From assembly GCF_007293315.1 (NCBI RefSeq), contig NZ_VLXZ01000004.1:62001-126000 (forward strand): 64,000 bases of DNA. The letters run 5' to 3'. The notes under the pieces were generated by a model that searched no databases, had not been told where the DNA came from, and saw nothing but the letters and a program-made list of their open reading frames with translations. The stretch's first letter is position 1. The number at the start of each line of letters is the position of its first letter. This DNA is from Alkalicoccobacillus porphyridii. Lineage in GTDB: Bacteria; Bacillota; Bacilli; Bacillales; Bacillaceae_D. A program made the translations under genes and the position numbers. Shown piece by piece: positions 54,195 through 63,739 of this stretch.

Positions 54195-57100
54195 GAGGAG
54201 ACATACGGTTCATGGAACACGAGACTGAAGTGGATTTTGAATGGACAAAAGCCGAAAAAGAACGATTTGATGTCATCAATCAAAAGCAAACAGATAAACA
54301 ATTCCAAATTGCATTTTGTGGACATTTCTCTGCAGGTAAATCAACAATCATTAATGAATTTATAGGTGCAGAACTTCTTCCTACAAGTCCTATTCCCACA
54401 AGTGCAAATATTATCTCCATCCGTTATGGGGATTTAGCTATCACCGTCCACTCACCCGTTGGAGAAAAAGAACATTGGATTGGTAGCATTCCATGGGATC
54501 AAGTATCCGAATGGGGAAGAGATGGAACAGGAATTAAAGAGATTTCGATCTATGCTCCTCTATCGTTTTTACAGCATGATGCTGCCCTATACGATACACC
54601 AGGTGTGGATTCAACCGATCCCAGTCATCAATCAATTACTTTGGAAGCGCTCTATGGGATGGATTTGATTGTGTATGTCATGGATTATAATCATGTGCAA
54701 TCGGAGACCAATTTATATTTTTTAAAACAGCTGAGCGAAGAAAAGAAGCCTCTCTTTATCATCATTAATCAGGTAGATAAACATGATGAGACGGAGCTTG
54801 CCTTCACGGAATTTGATGAGTCTGTACAGGCTGTTTTTGAGCAATGGAATATTCAATTTGTAAACCTACTATACACGAGCATGAAACAAAAAGATCACGC
54901 GCTTAATCAATTCTCGCAATTTGAGGCTAAGCTTAAAGCGATTATGCATAAAGGTAGAGACTTGGCTGAGCATTCGGTGACGCGTTTGAAGCAAGGCTTT
55001 TATTTAAGCCAAGCAGCAAGATTACTTGAAGAAAAAGAAGAAGAAGTGGAAGAGCTTGTTGATGTGATGAGAGAGCAGGGGCTACACGAGTCTCAGCTTA
55101 CAAAACAAGAGGAGCTTATGCAAGAACAGGCTCAGCTTCAACAGGCAAAGCAAACCTTTATTGAAACGTTTGAGAAAGAATGGGAGTCATTATTTAAACA
55201 GGTGACGATCTTCCCAGCTACAACAACAGACTTAGCTAGAAGCTGGCTTGAGTCGATGGAGCCGTCCTTTAAGATGGGGATATTGTTCTCAAAAAAGAAA
55301 ACAGAAGAAGAGCGTACCGTCCGTTTACATAAGCTGATTCAAGAGACTCAGGATAAAGTGAACCGTCAGTTAGTATTTCATCTTCAGCAATCAATCGATC
55401 AAATTGAAAGGCATACCTTAACCAATACGGAAGAGGTTGATGAGAAGATTAAACATCTTTCGTTTCAAGTAACAGCTGACTTTTTTAGCGAACATGTGAA
55501 GAGTGGACCAAAAAATCGTGAATATGTTTATACTTTTACTAAGGAACGAACCACTGCTATCATTCGCAAATTGAGAGAAAGAGCCTATGATGTGCTGCAT
55601 AGCTTAGCAAAGGGTCAAGAGCAGCATTGGTATAAGCAGCTGGAGCAGGTAAATGTGCAATTAGATGGATTAGAAGAGGTGCAAGCTTATGCTGATCAGC
55701 TTCATCACATTCAACAGAAATACAATCAACTAATGAGGGAACGTAAGGCAAAAGCAGATTCCTTTAAAGATGGTGGTTTATTCGATGAGAAGTTAGCCGC
55801 CGCTCAATTAGAATCGTTTACCTCCTCACAAGAGCCAATTCAGTGGGAACCACAATTAACTAAGACTGAAGAAATGGAACCTACCGAGCCCTCTGTTTCA
55901 GAGAATCTACTTATTGAAGTGCCTAGCTTAGATAAAAGCTGGATTGATCCATTAAAGAAAAGGGTTCAGGCATTTGCAGAGAATAAAGTCTTACAGCACG
56001 AGCGCACTCAGCTGATTAACCGCATGACTAGAGTGCAAAATCAAAGCTTCGTCATTTCACTATTTGGGGCATTTAGTGCAGGAAAATCAAGTTTCGCTAA
56101 TGCGCTATTAGGAGAGCAGGTATTGCCTGTTTCTCCGCACCCAACAACGGCAACGATTAGCACCGTAATGAGGTCAGATTCAGAAAATGCAAATGGTACT
56201 GCTCGCGTGCAAGTGAAATCAACTGAAGATATAGCTGAAGAAATTCGAGTCGTGGCTTCGAAGCTTGATGTAGATGTAACATTAGAAAGCCTACATCAGT
56301 GGAAGAGGCAAGCGGAACAAAATATGACTGGCTGGCAAAAAAACTATACAGACTATTTAGCCACATTACAGCAAAGCTTAAATGAAACAGAGTGGCAGCT
56401 AGGACAAACATTTGCTGTGACTCATGCTGATTTACAAGATCTTGTGGCTAAGGAGCAAGCGGCATGCCTCATACACTCAGTAACGGTTTATCAGGACAGC
56501 GATTTAACAACTAAAGGCTTAATCTTAGTTGATACACCTGGTGTTAACTCCATTCATGGTCGCCATACGAATGTGGCATTTAATCAGCTAAGAAAATCCG
56601 ATGCCATTTTTTATGTGACCTATTATAATCATGCATTTTCAAAAAGTGATCAGCTTTTTCTTGAGCAAATTGGTAAAATCAATGAATCGTTTGAGCATGA
56701 CAAGTTATATTATCTAATCAATGCCTCAGACCTAGCTAGTACGTCACAAGAGTTACAGGGCGTAAAAACGCATGTGATAAATCAGCTACATTCGCTGGGG
56801 ATTAAAAACCCAAGACTATTCGCCGTATCAAGTAAAGAAGGGCTTTTAGCCAAACAACAAAACAAAGTTGACGAGTATGGGTTCTCCTTATTTGAACAGT
56901 ATCTTTACGAGCAGATCGTTCAGCAATTAGAAACATTAAGTATACAGCTACTTGCAGCTGAAAAAGAACGGTATGTATCTAAAATTGTAGAAAGCCTAGA
57001 TTATGCACAAAAAGAAAAGCATGAACAACAACAAGCACGTGAACAGCTCTTAAAGGATGTTGAAAGATGGAAGATAGAGATTCAGTCTTCCAGTACACAA

Positions 57101-57772
57101 TCAATCGAAAGAAAAATGAAGCAGGAAGCGACTGAGCTATTTTTATATTTAAGAGAGCGAACCGGCTATCGAATGAGAGATGATTTCTCAGAACATATAA
57201 ACGTAGCAACCATTCGTGGAAAAGGAAAAAAAGAGAAACGGTCTTCTCTTGAGGCGGCTATCATAGAATGGGCACAGGAAGCAGAATATTTCTTAGAACA
57301 AGAGTGTAAAGCTACTCACATCCGTTTAGATGAAGCCATGAATCGAGCTGCTAGGAAGTGGCTAGAAACGTGGGAGAAAAAAATACAGCAGGAACGCCAT
57401 TCATTTTATGTGCAGGTAGATACAAAAGTTTCGGAGACAGACAATCATGTGCCTGAATGTCAATTAACGATTAACCCAAAAGACTATACGTCTTTTTATG
57501 CAAACGACAAAGCCTTTTTTGAGGGTCAGGAAATTCGTGTTCTAAAGGAAAAGTTGATTCATGATGGAGCAGAAGTCGCCTCCGTCATTCTTTTAAAAGA
57601 AGAAGAATTAACAATGACTCACATATACTCATCGATGACTCGAATAGAGCGTCAGATAAAAGACGAATTGGTTCAGGTGTTAGAGCGTGAAATAGATCAG
57701 CTCGATATGCTAACCAATGAAAAAACAATGATTATACTGCAGAAAGAACTAGAAGAGATTCAAGAAAAATAA
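54191..57772 (+). CDS. dynA: bacterial dynamin-like GTPase, double-dynamin DynA
   Basis: 1193 residues, the length I recall for B. subtilis DynA (YpbR), in which two dynamin units are fused. Unit 1: G1 FSAGKST near residues 46-52 and DTPGVDST about 137. Unit 2: G1 FSAGKSS near 630 and DTPGVNSIHGRH about 782. Long coiled helical stalk regions follow each. It mediates membrane fusion and repair on the inner face of the membrane. GTG 54191 overlaps ypoC; ATG 54212, 11 bases after AGAGGAG, is a plausible alternative. Confidence 0.93.
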   Translation: MRGDIRFMEHETEVDFEWTKAEKERFDVINQKQTDKQFQIAFCGHFSAGKSTIINEFIGAELLPTSPIPTSANIISIRYGDLAITVHSPVGEKEHWIGSIPWDQVSEWGRDGTGIKEISIYAPLSFLQHDAALYDTPGVDSTDPSHQSITLEALYGMDLIVYVMDYNHVQSETNLYFLKQLSEEKKPLFIIINQVDKHDETELAFTEFDESVQAVFEQWNIQFVNLLYTSMKQKDHALNQFSQFEAKLKAIMHKGRDLAEHSVTRLKQGFYLSQAARLLEEKEEEVEELVDVMREQGLHESQLTKQEELMQEQAQLQQAKQTFIETFEKEWESLFKQVTIFPATTTDLARSWLESMEPSFKMGILFSKKKTEEERTVRLHKLIQETQDKVNRQLVFHLQQSIDQIERHTLTNTEEVDEKIKHLSFQVTADFFSEHVKSGPKNREYVYTFTKERTTAIIRKLRERAYDVLHSLAKGQEQHWYKQLEQVNVQLDGLEEVQAYADQLHHIQQKYNQLMRERKAKADSFKDGGLFDEKLAAAQLESFTSSQEPIQWEPQLTKTEEMEPTEPSVSENLLIEVPSLDKSWIDPLKKRVQAFAENKVLQHERTQLINRMTRVQNQSFVISLFGAFSAGKSSFANALLGEQVLPVSPHPTTATISTVMRSDSENANGTARVQVKSTEDIAEEIRVVASKLDVDVTLESLHQWKRQAEQNMTGWQKNYTDYLATLQQSLNETEWQLGQTFAVTHADLQDLVAKEQAACLIHSVTVYQDSDLTTKGLILVDTPGVNSIHGRHTNVAFNQLRKSDAIFYVTYYNHAFSKSDQLFLEQIGKINESFEHDKLYYLINASDLASTSQELQGVKTHVINQLHSLGIKNPRLFAVSSKEGLLAKQQNKVDEYGFSLFEQYLYEQIVQQLETLSIQLLAAEKERYVSKIVESLDYAQKEKHEQQQAREQLLKDVERWKIEIQSSSTQSIERKMKQEATELFLYLRERTGYRMRDDFSEHINVATIRGKGKKEKRSSLEAAIIEWAQEAEYFLEQECKATHIRLDEAMNRAARKWLETWEKKIQQERHSFYVQVDTKVSETDNHVPECQLTINPKDYTSFYANDKAFFEGQEIRVLKEKLIHDGAEVASVILLKEEELTMTHIYSSMTRIERQIKDELVQVLEREIDQLDMLTNEKTMIILQKELEEIQEK

Positions 57773-57810
57773 GTTATAGTACCGAACGATAGGGGAATAC
57801 AACCCCAAAA

Positions 57811-57853
57811 AACAAAGTGCCTCTGAGACATTAATACTCAGAGGCACTTTGTT
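57811..57853. terminator. bidirectional terminator between dynA and ponA
   Basis: AACAAAGTGCCTCTGAG / CTCAGAGGCACTTTGTT, perfect 17-bp stem with 9-nt loop, TT after on the plus side and T-rich DNA on the minus side. It serves both convergent genes. Confidence 0.9.
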
Positions 57854-57870
57854 TTGATATATGTTAGCTC

Positions 57871-60609
57871 TTATTCTTCATCATCATCATCTGGATCTTC
57901 AGGGGTAGTTGGATCTGGTGTAGACTCATCATTATCTCCGGAGCCATTTCCTTCACCATTGCCATCTCCAGGGTTTGATCCATTGTTAGGATTGCCTTCA
58001 CCATTACCGTTGCCATTACCGTTGCCATTGCCGTTATCGTTATCGTTACCATTACCGGATTGATCTTCACCTTCATCACCAGATCCATTATCTGGTGACC
58101 CATTTTCACCATCGTCAGGACTATCTTGATCAGGCTGTTCTTCATCACCGGATCCCTCGTCTTGAGTTGGCTCTTCTTCCTCTTCTTCCTCCTCTTCATT
58201 ACCTGGGATGGTAACAGAGGTGGTAGCAGGTGAGCTGCGTAAGTCAGAATCTTCATCTGAAACAGCTGTCACCGAGAATTGATAGGTTGATCCTGGTGAG
58301 ATATTACTGTAAATGGCTTGTTGATCTGAGGTCGTTTCAATGGTTTGGCTTCCGCCGCCATCAACGGAAACCTGAACCTCAAATGATACATCTACATCAA
58401 CGGAGCCTGGATAGTTCCAACTCACGATAATTTGTTCAGATGATTCATCGTACGAAGCTTGAAGACCAGTTGGGCTTGGAAGCTCATCCAGCTCTTCTTC
58501 CTCTTCTTCATAGGCTTCTGATTCTTCTGTTGGTTCTGCACCACGTACAAACAGTTCAGTGACAATTTCACTTTGTGGTGTGCCAGCACTTGGCAGCTTT
58601 TCAGTGCCTCGCTCAACGCGACGTTCAACTACTGAATCTGGTTGTACAAAGTCCGGTGTATCAACACCAGCTGACACTTCTTCCATCACTGCTTTAAAGA
58701 TGTGCTGTGCAATGCGGTTTTCAGCGTTGTCGCGGTTGATGTAGTTTCCTTCTTTATCCGTTCTATCATAGCCAGTCCAAACAGCGGCTGTATAGTTCGT
58801 TGTATATCCAGCAAACCATGAGTCAGGAGAACCACTACTTGGAACATTGTATTGAGTTCTATGTTCTTGAGTGAAGTTTGTTGTTCCTGTTTTACCGGCT
58901 ACTGGTAAACCTGAGATATTCGCCTGTTGACCAGTACCTGAAGATACTACAGATTTTAGCATGTCTGTAATCATGTAAGCTGTATAATCTTCCATTGCTT
59001 TAACAGATTCAGGTTCTAAATTAATTTCACGATCATCAGCAAATACAATTTTACGAATGGTATATGGCTCAGTATAAGAGCCCCCGTTTCCAAACGCTGC
59101 ATAAGCTCCAGCTAAATCTTTAGAGGAAATACCTGTATTGAAACCTCCTAGTGCATATGCTTCATAAAAGTCCATATCATCTGGAAGGGATAGTAACTGC
59201 TTAGCAAACGGAACAGCTTGGTCCATGCCAACCTCTTGTAACGCTTTAACTGCGGTTACGTTTTGGGAACTAGTTAAAGCAGAGCGCATGGAAATATTAC
59301 CTTTATACGTACCCCCGAAGTTTCTTACAGGATCTCCACTACTATAAGTGAAATTTTCTTCGTCATTTAAAATGTGAGCAGTTGACCACTGCAAATATTC
59401 AATTGCTGGACCATAACTTAAAATTGGTTTGATGGTTGAACCAGGCTGACGGGTACCATCTGTAGCATAGTTAAAGTCGTTACGGTTGTCAGATCGCTCA
59501 CGACCACTACCAATAGCTTTTATCTGGCCTGTTTGTGTATCCATTAACGTGACAGCTGCTTGAAAATCAGCATTATCAGGATAATTTGCAATAAAATCAT
59601 CTGTTTTAAGAACATTGTCTACATGGTCCTGAGCGTCTTGATCAAGAGTGGTATAAACCTTTAATCCTGAATTATAAATATCGTTTACAGTAAATTCATC
59701 ATTTTCTTCGAGTTCTTTTAACACCTCGCTATAAAAAGCGGCGTATGGAGTAGTTGTTTCTGGTTCTGTATAATCAATTTGCTCTTCAATTGGTGTATTA
59801 CGAGCTTCTTCTGCTTCTTCTGATGTGATTTTACCTTGATCCTCCATCAATCCAATGATGAGATTCCGTCTCGCCTCTGCATTCTCAGGATTTGAGATTG
59901 GATCATAATAGCTCGGACGACGCGGAATTCCTGCAAGCAGGGCAGAGTCAGCAATCGTTAATTCCTCTAACGATTTATTAAAATAGGCTTCAGATGCGAT
60001 TTTTACTCCATATCCTGCGCGCCCTAAATAAATTTGGTTTAAATACATTGTTAGAATTTGTTCTTTAGAATATTGTTGCTCTAGCTTAATGGCTAAATAT
60101 TGTTCTTGTACTTTACGAGTTAATGCCTTTTCCTGGTTTAAAAATAGGTTTTTGACCAGCTGCTGCGTAATAGTACTTGCGCCTTCTGCACCAAAGCCTT
60201 CCGTGATATTTGCACGAACTGCACCAGCAAGTCGGCGTATATCAATACCGAAATGGTCGTAAAAGCGCATATCCTCAACGGAAATAATGGCGTTTTTTAA
60301 GTTCTCAGGAAGCTCGTCATAGGAAGCATTAATTCGTTTCTCACCTGTATCAAGCAAAGAAACAAGCTCATCATCCTGATCGTGAATTTGGATAGGTTGT
60401 GCAAGCATTAATTTTTCTTCATCTAAAGGAGGGGACTGAGCAATAATCACACCGGCTGTTACTCCTCCTGCGATAATTCCTACAGCTGCTAAAACAACAA
60501 GGGTCATAACTATCTTTTTAAATAAACCCTTTTTAGGTCCTTTTTTATTCGCTTTTTGCTCTGTTCTTGCTTTGCGTCGACCTTGTCGAGTATTCATTTG
60601 ATCCGTCAT
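57871..60609 (-). CDS. ponA: class A penicillin-binding protein (PBP1)
   Basis: Bifunctional peptidoglycan synthase, 912 residues. Cytosolic basic head, membrane helix about 33-57, GT51 transglycosylase with catalytic Glu in VEDMRFYDHFGID (E112) and TITQQLVKNLF, then transpeptidase with STIK (Ser391-Lys394), SQN (448-450) and KTGT (573-576). A fibronectin type III domain spans about 708-800. The last 105 or so residues are low-complexity Glu/Asp/Asn/Gly/Ser, ending DDDDEE, with (GN)n runs. AAAGGAG precedes ATG. Operon recU-ponA as in B. subtilis. Confidence 0.97.
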   Translation of the reverse strand: MTDQMNTRQGRRKARTEQKANKKGPKKGLFKKIVMTLVVLAAVGIIAGGVTAGVIIAQSPPLDEEKLMLAQPIQIHDQDDELVSLLDTGEKRINASYDELPENLKNAIISVEDMRFYDHFGIDIRRLAGAVRANITEGFGAEGASTITQQLVKNLFLNQEKALTRKVQEQYLAIKLEQQYSKEQILTMYLNQIYLGRAGYGVKIASEAYFNKSLEELTIADSALLAGIPRRPSYYDPISNPENAEARRNLIIGLMEDQGKITSEEAEEARNTPIEEQIDYTEPETTTPYAAFYSEVLKELEENDEFTVNDIYNSGLKVYTTLDQDAQDHVDNVLKTDDFIANYPDNADFQAAVTLMDTQTGQIKAIGSGRERSDNRNDFNYATDGTRQPGSTIKPILSYGPAIEYLQWSTAHILNDEENFTYSSGDPVRNFGGTYKGNISMRSALTSSQNVTAVKALQEVGMDQAVPFAKQLLSLPDDMDFYEAYALGGFNTGISSKDLAGAYAAFGNGGSYTEPYTIRKIVFADDREINLEPESVKAMEDYTAYMITDMLKSVVSSGTGQQANISGLPVAGKTGTTNFTQEHRTQYNVPSSGSPDSWFAGYTTNYTAAVWTGYDRTDKEGNYINRDNAENRIAQHIFKAVMEEVSAGVDTPDFVQPDSVVERRVERGTEKLPSAGTPQSEIVTELFVRGAEPTEESEAYEEEEEELDELPSPTGLQASYDESSEQIIVSWNYPGSVDVDVSFEVQVSVDGGGSQTIETTSDQQAIYSNISPGSTYQFSVTAVSDEDSDLRSSPATTSVTIPGNEEEEEEEEEPTQDEGSGDEEQPDQDSPDDGENGSPDNGSGDEGEDQSGNGNDNDNGNGNGNGNGNGEGNPNNGSNPGDGNGEGNGSGDNDESTPDPTTPEDPDDDDEE
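58002..58056 (-). repeat. hexanucleotide microsatellite inside ponA tail
   Basis: On the plus strand, CCATTA, CCGTTG, CCATTG and CGTTAT units recur about nine times, coding Gly-Asn and Asp-Asn repeats on the minus strand. Likely to slip in replication without frameshift because the unit is 6 bp. Confidence 0.75.
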
Positions 60610-60635
60610 ATCTCGTTCTCCTTTTTAAGTCATGT

Positions 60636-61241
60636 TCAAGCAAAATAGATGGATTGAACAATCTGTAAGTAATCAAGTCTTGGTGCATATCCAATCGGGA
60701 CTTGGTATCCATGCGTTTGAATATCCTCTTTACGTAATGATTTACGCTCTTCTTGATTCTCATAATAATTTATTAAAATGGAAGCATCTAATAAAAACAC
60801 TTCATCGGTGGTAGAAAATCGTAACAATACAAAACAAATGCCTTCTTGTGATCGTACTTGCTTCATATGGTGGATTTGATGATCATGAAAATTTTTAAGA
60901 GGGAAGGAGGTTTTGTTTTTAGTTTCCTTAGCCTCAAAGTCAATGTACCGACCTTTAAACACTCCGTTGTAATCAGTCGTTGACGCTTGTTTAAAATAAG
61001 CCTCCTTAATAACAGCGGCACTGCGCTTAGGATAGTGAACATCAACTATTTGTACTGGTGTTGGTTTTTTATGAATAACAGCTACTTGATTTTCAAGATA
61101 GTATAGATTGGTTTGATTAATATCTTCTTCAAGTGTCATGCCTCGATTACTGTATGTGATGCCTGACTTCGATGACTTTCTGGTGTTGGGAGCCGTCTGT
61201 AGTGCAGCATACTTTTTCCCATCCGGATATCGGATTACCAT
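60636..61241 (-). CDS. recU: Holliday junction resolvase RecU
   Basis: Resolves four-way junctions in recombination and chromosome segregation. The nuclease core is seen in [20 protein letters not shown] (Asp, Glu-x-Lys), with [14 protein letters not shown] later. Length 201 residues. GGGAGGG precedes ATG 61241. It is divergent from yppC across a 150-bp intergenic region. Confidence 0.97.
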   Translation of the reverse strand: MVIRYPDGKKYAALQTAPNTRKSSKSGITYSNRGMTLEEDINQTNLYYLENQVAVIHKKPTPVQIVDVHYPKRSAAVIKEAYFKQASTTDYNGVFKGRYIDFEAKETKNKTSFPLKNFHDHQIHHMKQVRSQEGICFVLLRFSTTDEVFLLDASILINYYENQEERKSLRKEDIQTHGYQVPIGYAPRLDYLQIVQSIYFA

Positions 61242-61391
61242 ATGACGTTACCCTCCCACAATTCACTGTATGTTTTGGCGTTAGACCGTACAAGCTATTG
61301 TAAGGTTCAAACCGTATCATATCATATCACACGAAAAAGTGTATGTAATGAAAACATAAGTTCGTGAAATTTTCGTGAAAGGAGCATAAAA

Positions 61392-62351
61392 ATGTCGATA
61401 ATATCTCAACAAGATCAATTGACAATGCAGATTAGGAAAAAAACAACAAGTGAGAATATCGACAATATTTCACGTACCGTATTTTATCAACACTTTTTTA
61501 AACGACACCCAGAAATAAAATGGTCTTTCTTAGCATCCATGGTTTCTAGAAATGCTGGTTGGAATATGACAGACTTACGTAATGTATGGTTTCAGACGTT
61601 ATTAGACGAATCTGACCGATTACATTTATTTAATGTATACGAATCAGGTAATTGGACTATCTTTGATGATGCTTGTCCACAATTGTTACTCTATGAACAA
61701 TCAAAAATAGAAGGGAAGCCACTTTTTCATCTATTAGCAAACTTTAATGTTTCATCCTTTATGATCGAAGAATGGCTCCGATTCTGGCATAAGCGTGACG
61801 AAGATCGACTATGCACGGCACTGATCATTAATGAACAGCATGTGCTACAAAAGGCAGTCATTCAAACGAAACTGTACCAAGACCTAATTTCCCAAAAATT
61901 GTTTTATAAAATGGAGCAGCTTACTCATTTTAGCTATGTTGTTTTTCCTAGTGATACTGGCTCACTATATACATTATACGTACGACGGTTTCATCTGGTT
62001 GCAGAACGTATTAAGTTAGGGAGGAGGCTAGCTTATTTATTGTTTCATCCTAGCGTCTACCCTTATGTATATACGTTTAGTCGCAGACATCCTCACACCG
62101 GTTCACGAAATGACTATGCTACATTAACAAATTGGTCCCCTCAGGTAAATAGCTTTCCATTACGTTTGGTATATCCCCGCATTCATCATCCATATCAAAA
62201 GAGAGCAGACTGGTATTCTCATCACACAAAAATCGAACAATATTTCGCTCCTATAAAAGAATGGACACCTGTCGCCCGAGACCACTGGATCCAACAAAAG
62301 TGGGTCGCAATCTACGCCGCGTATAAGTGTAAGCAATTGCTTAATCCATAA
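61392..62351 (+). CDS. yppC: DUF2515 protein YppC
   Basis: 319 residues, soluble, aromatic-rich, without known catalytic motif. SRTVFYQHFFKRHPEIKWSF and RNAGWNMTDLRNVWFQ are typical of DUF2515, and the position divergent from recU is that of yppC. GGAGC lies about 8 bases before ATG 61392. Role unknown. Confidence 0.87.
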   Translation: MSIISQQDQLTMQIRKKTTSENIDNISRTVFYQHFFKRHPEIKWSFLASMVSRNAGWNMTDLRNVWFQTLLDESDRLHLFNVYESGNWTIFDDACPQLLLYEQSKIEGKPLFHLLANFNVSSFMIEEWLRFWHKRDEDRLCTALIINEQHVLQKAVIQTKLYQDLISQKLFYKMEQLTHFSYVVFPSDTGSLYTLYVRRFHLVAERIKLGRRLAYLLFHPSVYPYVYTFSRRHPHTGSRNDYATLTNWSPQVNSFPLRLVYPRIHHPYQKRADWYSHHTKIEQYFAPIKEWTPVARDHWIQQKWVAIYAAYKCKQLLNP

Positions 62352-62367
62352 AATTATAAACTTGATG

Positions 62368-62750
62368 CCCGCCTCTCACCAAGCGGACGAAAATGGAGGG
62401 CCGACACCTGCGGGATGAAGAGGAGGCCACTGTAAAAGTCATCTATAAATGAGTTCATGCACCGCTACAGGAGAAACCTACGCTTTCCACGGGAACGGCC
62501 TCAGCCCTTGAAGTGGAAGTGTGCCACTTCAATGTCTGTCTGCCGCGTTCTGTTCCGTAGGAGTCTACAGGTACTCCTTCCGCTAACGTTATAACTTAAA
62601 CAATTGTAGAACATTTGCAGTCTTATAAAGATCGTTTTTCAGTGACCTCGATGAAGAGGTTCATTGAGATAAATCGATGTAGTCGAGTTAGCGCAGGTAC
62701 CTCCCCGCGGTAAGCGTGCCCCCATTTTCGGGAGCGGCAGCCGAAGAGAC
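62368..62750. repeat. composite repeat region with imperfect inverted ends
   Basis: Left end (about 62368-62425) and right end (about 62690-62750) carry related segments in opposite orientation: CGAAAATGGAGGG on the left, and CGAAAATGGGGGC when the right end is reverse-complemented, each beside CTGCGGG/CCCCGCGG-type blocks. Copy B of the dispersed repeat lies between them. No transposase or other gene is present in this 484-bp gap between yppC and sspM. Confidence 0.55.
62435..62595 (+). repeat. dispersed repeat, copy B
   Basis: Second copy of the repeat at 35251-35406, same orientation, similar over its full length with many substitutions and small indels. Shared blocks include TGCACCGCTACA, CGCTTTCC, GGGAACG, CCTCAGCC, GTCTGCC and AGGAGTCT. 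Confidence 0.8.
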
Positions 62751-62778
62751 AACACATGATCCGTCCACCATTTACAAT

Positions 62779-62808
62779 AAAAAAGCTGAACAATTGAGTG
62801 TTCAGCTT
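62779..62808 (-). terminator. intrinsic terminator of sspM
   Basis: On the minus strand AAGCTGAACA / TGTTCAGCTT (10 bp, 6-nt loop) followed by TTTTTT. Confidence 0.88.
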
Positions 62809-62835
62809 GTAGGTAAGAGAGACTTTTACTATTAA

Positions 62836-62949
62836 TTATTCAGCAGGCTTATTTGGCCCACCTAGCTTTTTATCTGTAATCGAAGTGGGATTTACATTTT
62901 TGTCTGTCTTTTTGTTTTCTTTATCAGAGCGGTTGCGATTTTCCTTCAA
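62836..62949 (-). CDS. sspM: small acid-soluble spore protein M
   Basis: 37 codons on the minus strand starting with TTG 62949 and preceded by GAGAGGAGGG at good spacing. The C terminus TDKKLGGPNKPAE matches the end of B. subtilis SspM (DKKLGGPNRPST as I recall); the N terminus is hydrophilic (KENRNRSDKENKKTD). Minor SASP made in the forespore. It has its own terminator. I could not place a sigma-G promoter with confidence. Confidence 0.8.
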   Translation of the reverse strand: MKENRNRSDKENKKTDKNVNPTSITDKKLGGPNKPAE

Positions 62950-63160
62950 TTAAAAACCCTCCTCTCTTGTGTATTTTTCTTAGCGTGCGCAAAAAGCGAT
63001 GAAGTATGTAGAAAGTCGAATGATTGAAAAACCATACTTTGTTTGCCGAATAGGAACTAGTTTTGTCAGGTGTGCAGGGACTTGTTAGGTACATGCAGAA
63101 TTTGGGGCATAGGAGCTGGACTACGCCAGCCATTTGAATGCTTAAAAAGGAGGAAGGCAG

Positions 63161-63697
63161 ATGGACGGTACATTAAAAACGAAGGATATTTCGGATCAAC
63201 TTGGGGTTAATCCAACCACTGTTCAAAGGTGGACAAAGTATTTTGACATTGAATGTAGACAAAACGAGCTAGGACACCACGTATACTCAAAAGAGCAAGC
63301 AAGATTATTCATGTTTATTAGTCAGCAATTAAAGTCGGGAAAAAAAATGAAAGAAATTGAGCTTAGTCAGTTGGAGAAATTAAATCAGCCTCTGCCCAAA
63401 CAGACTCCGGCAATATCAACAAATGAGTATGAACAAAAACTTCATGAAATGATGGATCACCTGAAGGAAATTGATGTGAAATTAGCACAAAAAGCCGACG
63501 AGGTTGTAAGCTACCAGTTATTAAAGCACCGTGCAGAAATAGATGACATGACTACTTTATTAAAAAGACTTGAAAATCGTTTAATAAGAATGGAAGCTCA
63601 GCAACATGAGCACCAGGAGGATAATGAACTACCTATTGCTTCGGGTGGCGGCGGTCGAAAAAAGTGGAAAACGTTTTTGCATATGTTTACCTTTTAA
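63161..63697 (+). CDS. racA: chromosome-anchoring protein RacA
   Basis: 178 residues. MerR-like helix-turn-helix at residues 4-30 (TKDISDQLGVNPTTVQRWTK) followed by NELGHHVYSKEQARLF, as in RacA; a coiled coil from about 85 to 150; basic C terminus (GGGGRKKWKTFLHMF) suited to the membrane/DivIVA side. In sporulation RacA tethers the origin region to the cell pole. GGAGGAAGG precedes ATG. It lies at a different locus from B. subtilis racA (ywkC). Confidence 0.85.
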   Translation: MDGTLKTKDISDQLGVNPTTVQRWTKYFDIECRQNELGHHVYSKEQARLFMFISQQLKSGKKMKEIELSQLEKLNQPLPKQTPAISTNEYEQKLHEMMDHLKEIDVKLAQKADEVVSYQLLKHRAEIDDMTTLLKRLENRLIRMEAQQHEHQEDNELPIASGGGGRKKWKTFLHMFTF

Positions 63698-63739
63698 GTA
63701 AGCGATCGCTCTGGTACACTGAGAGCTGGAGGGATTATT

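Noticed and set aside
58002-58056. CRISPR-like short repeats
   Set aside because: Hexamer microsatellite in coding sequence without spacers. No CRISPR array or cas gene is present in the window.
57854-58063. 69-codon plus-strand Ser/Pro/Leu repeat frame
   Set aside because: Antisense of the same ponA repeat; no ribosome site.
57864-58256. 130-codon minus-strand frame rich in Met/Lys
   Set aside because: Out-of-frame reading of the low-complexity ponA tail; the repeat removes stops in other frames.
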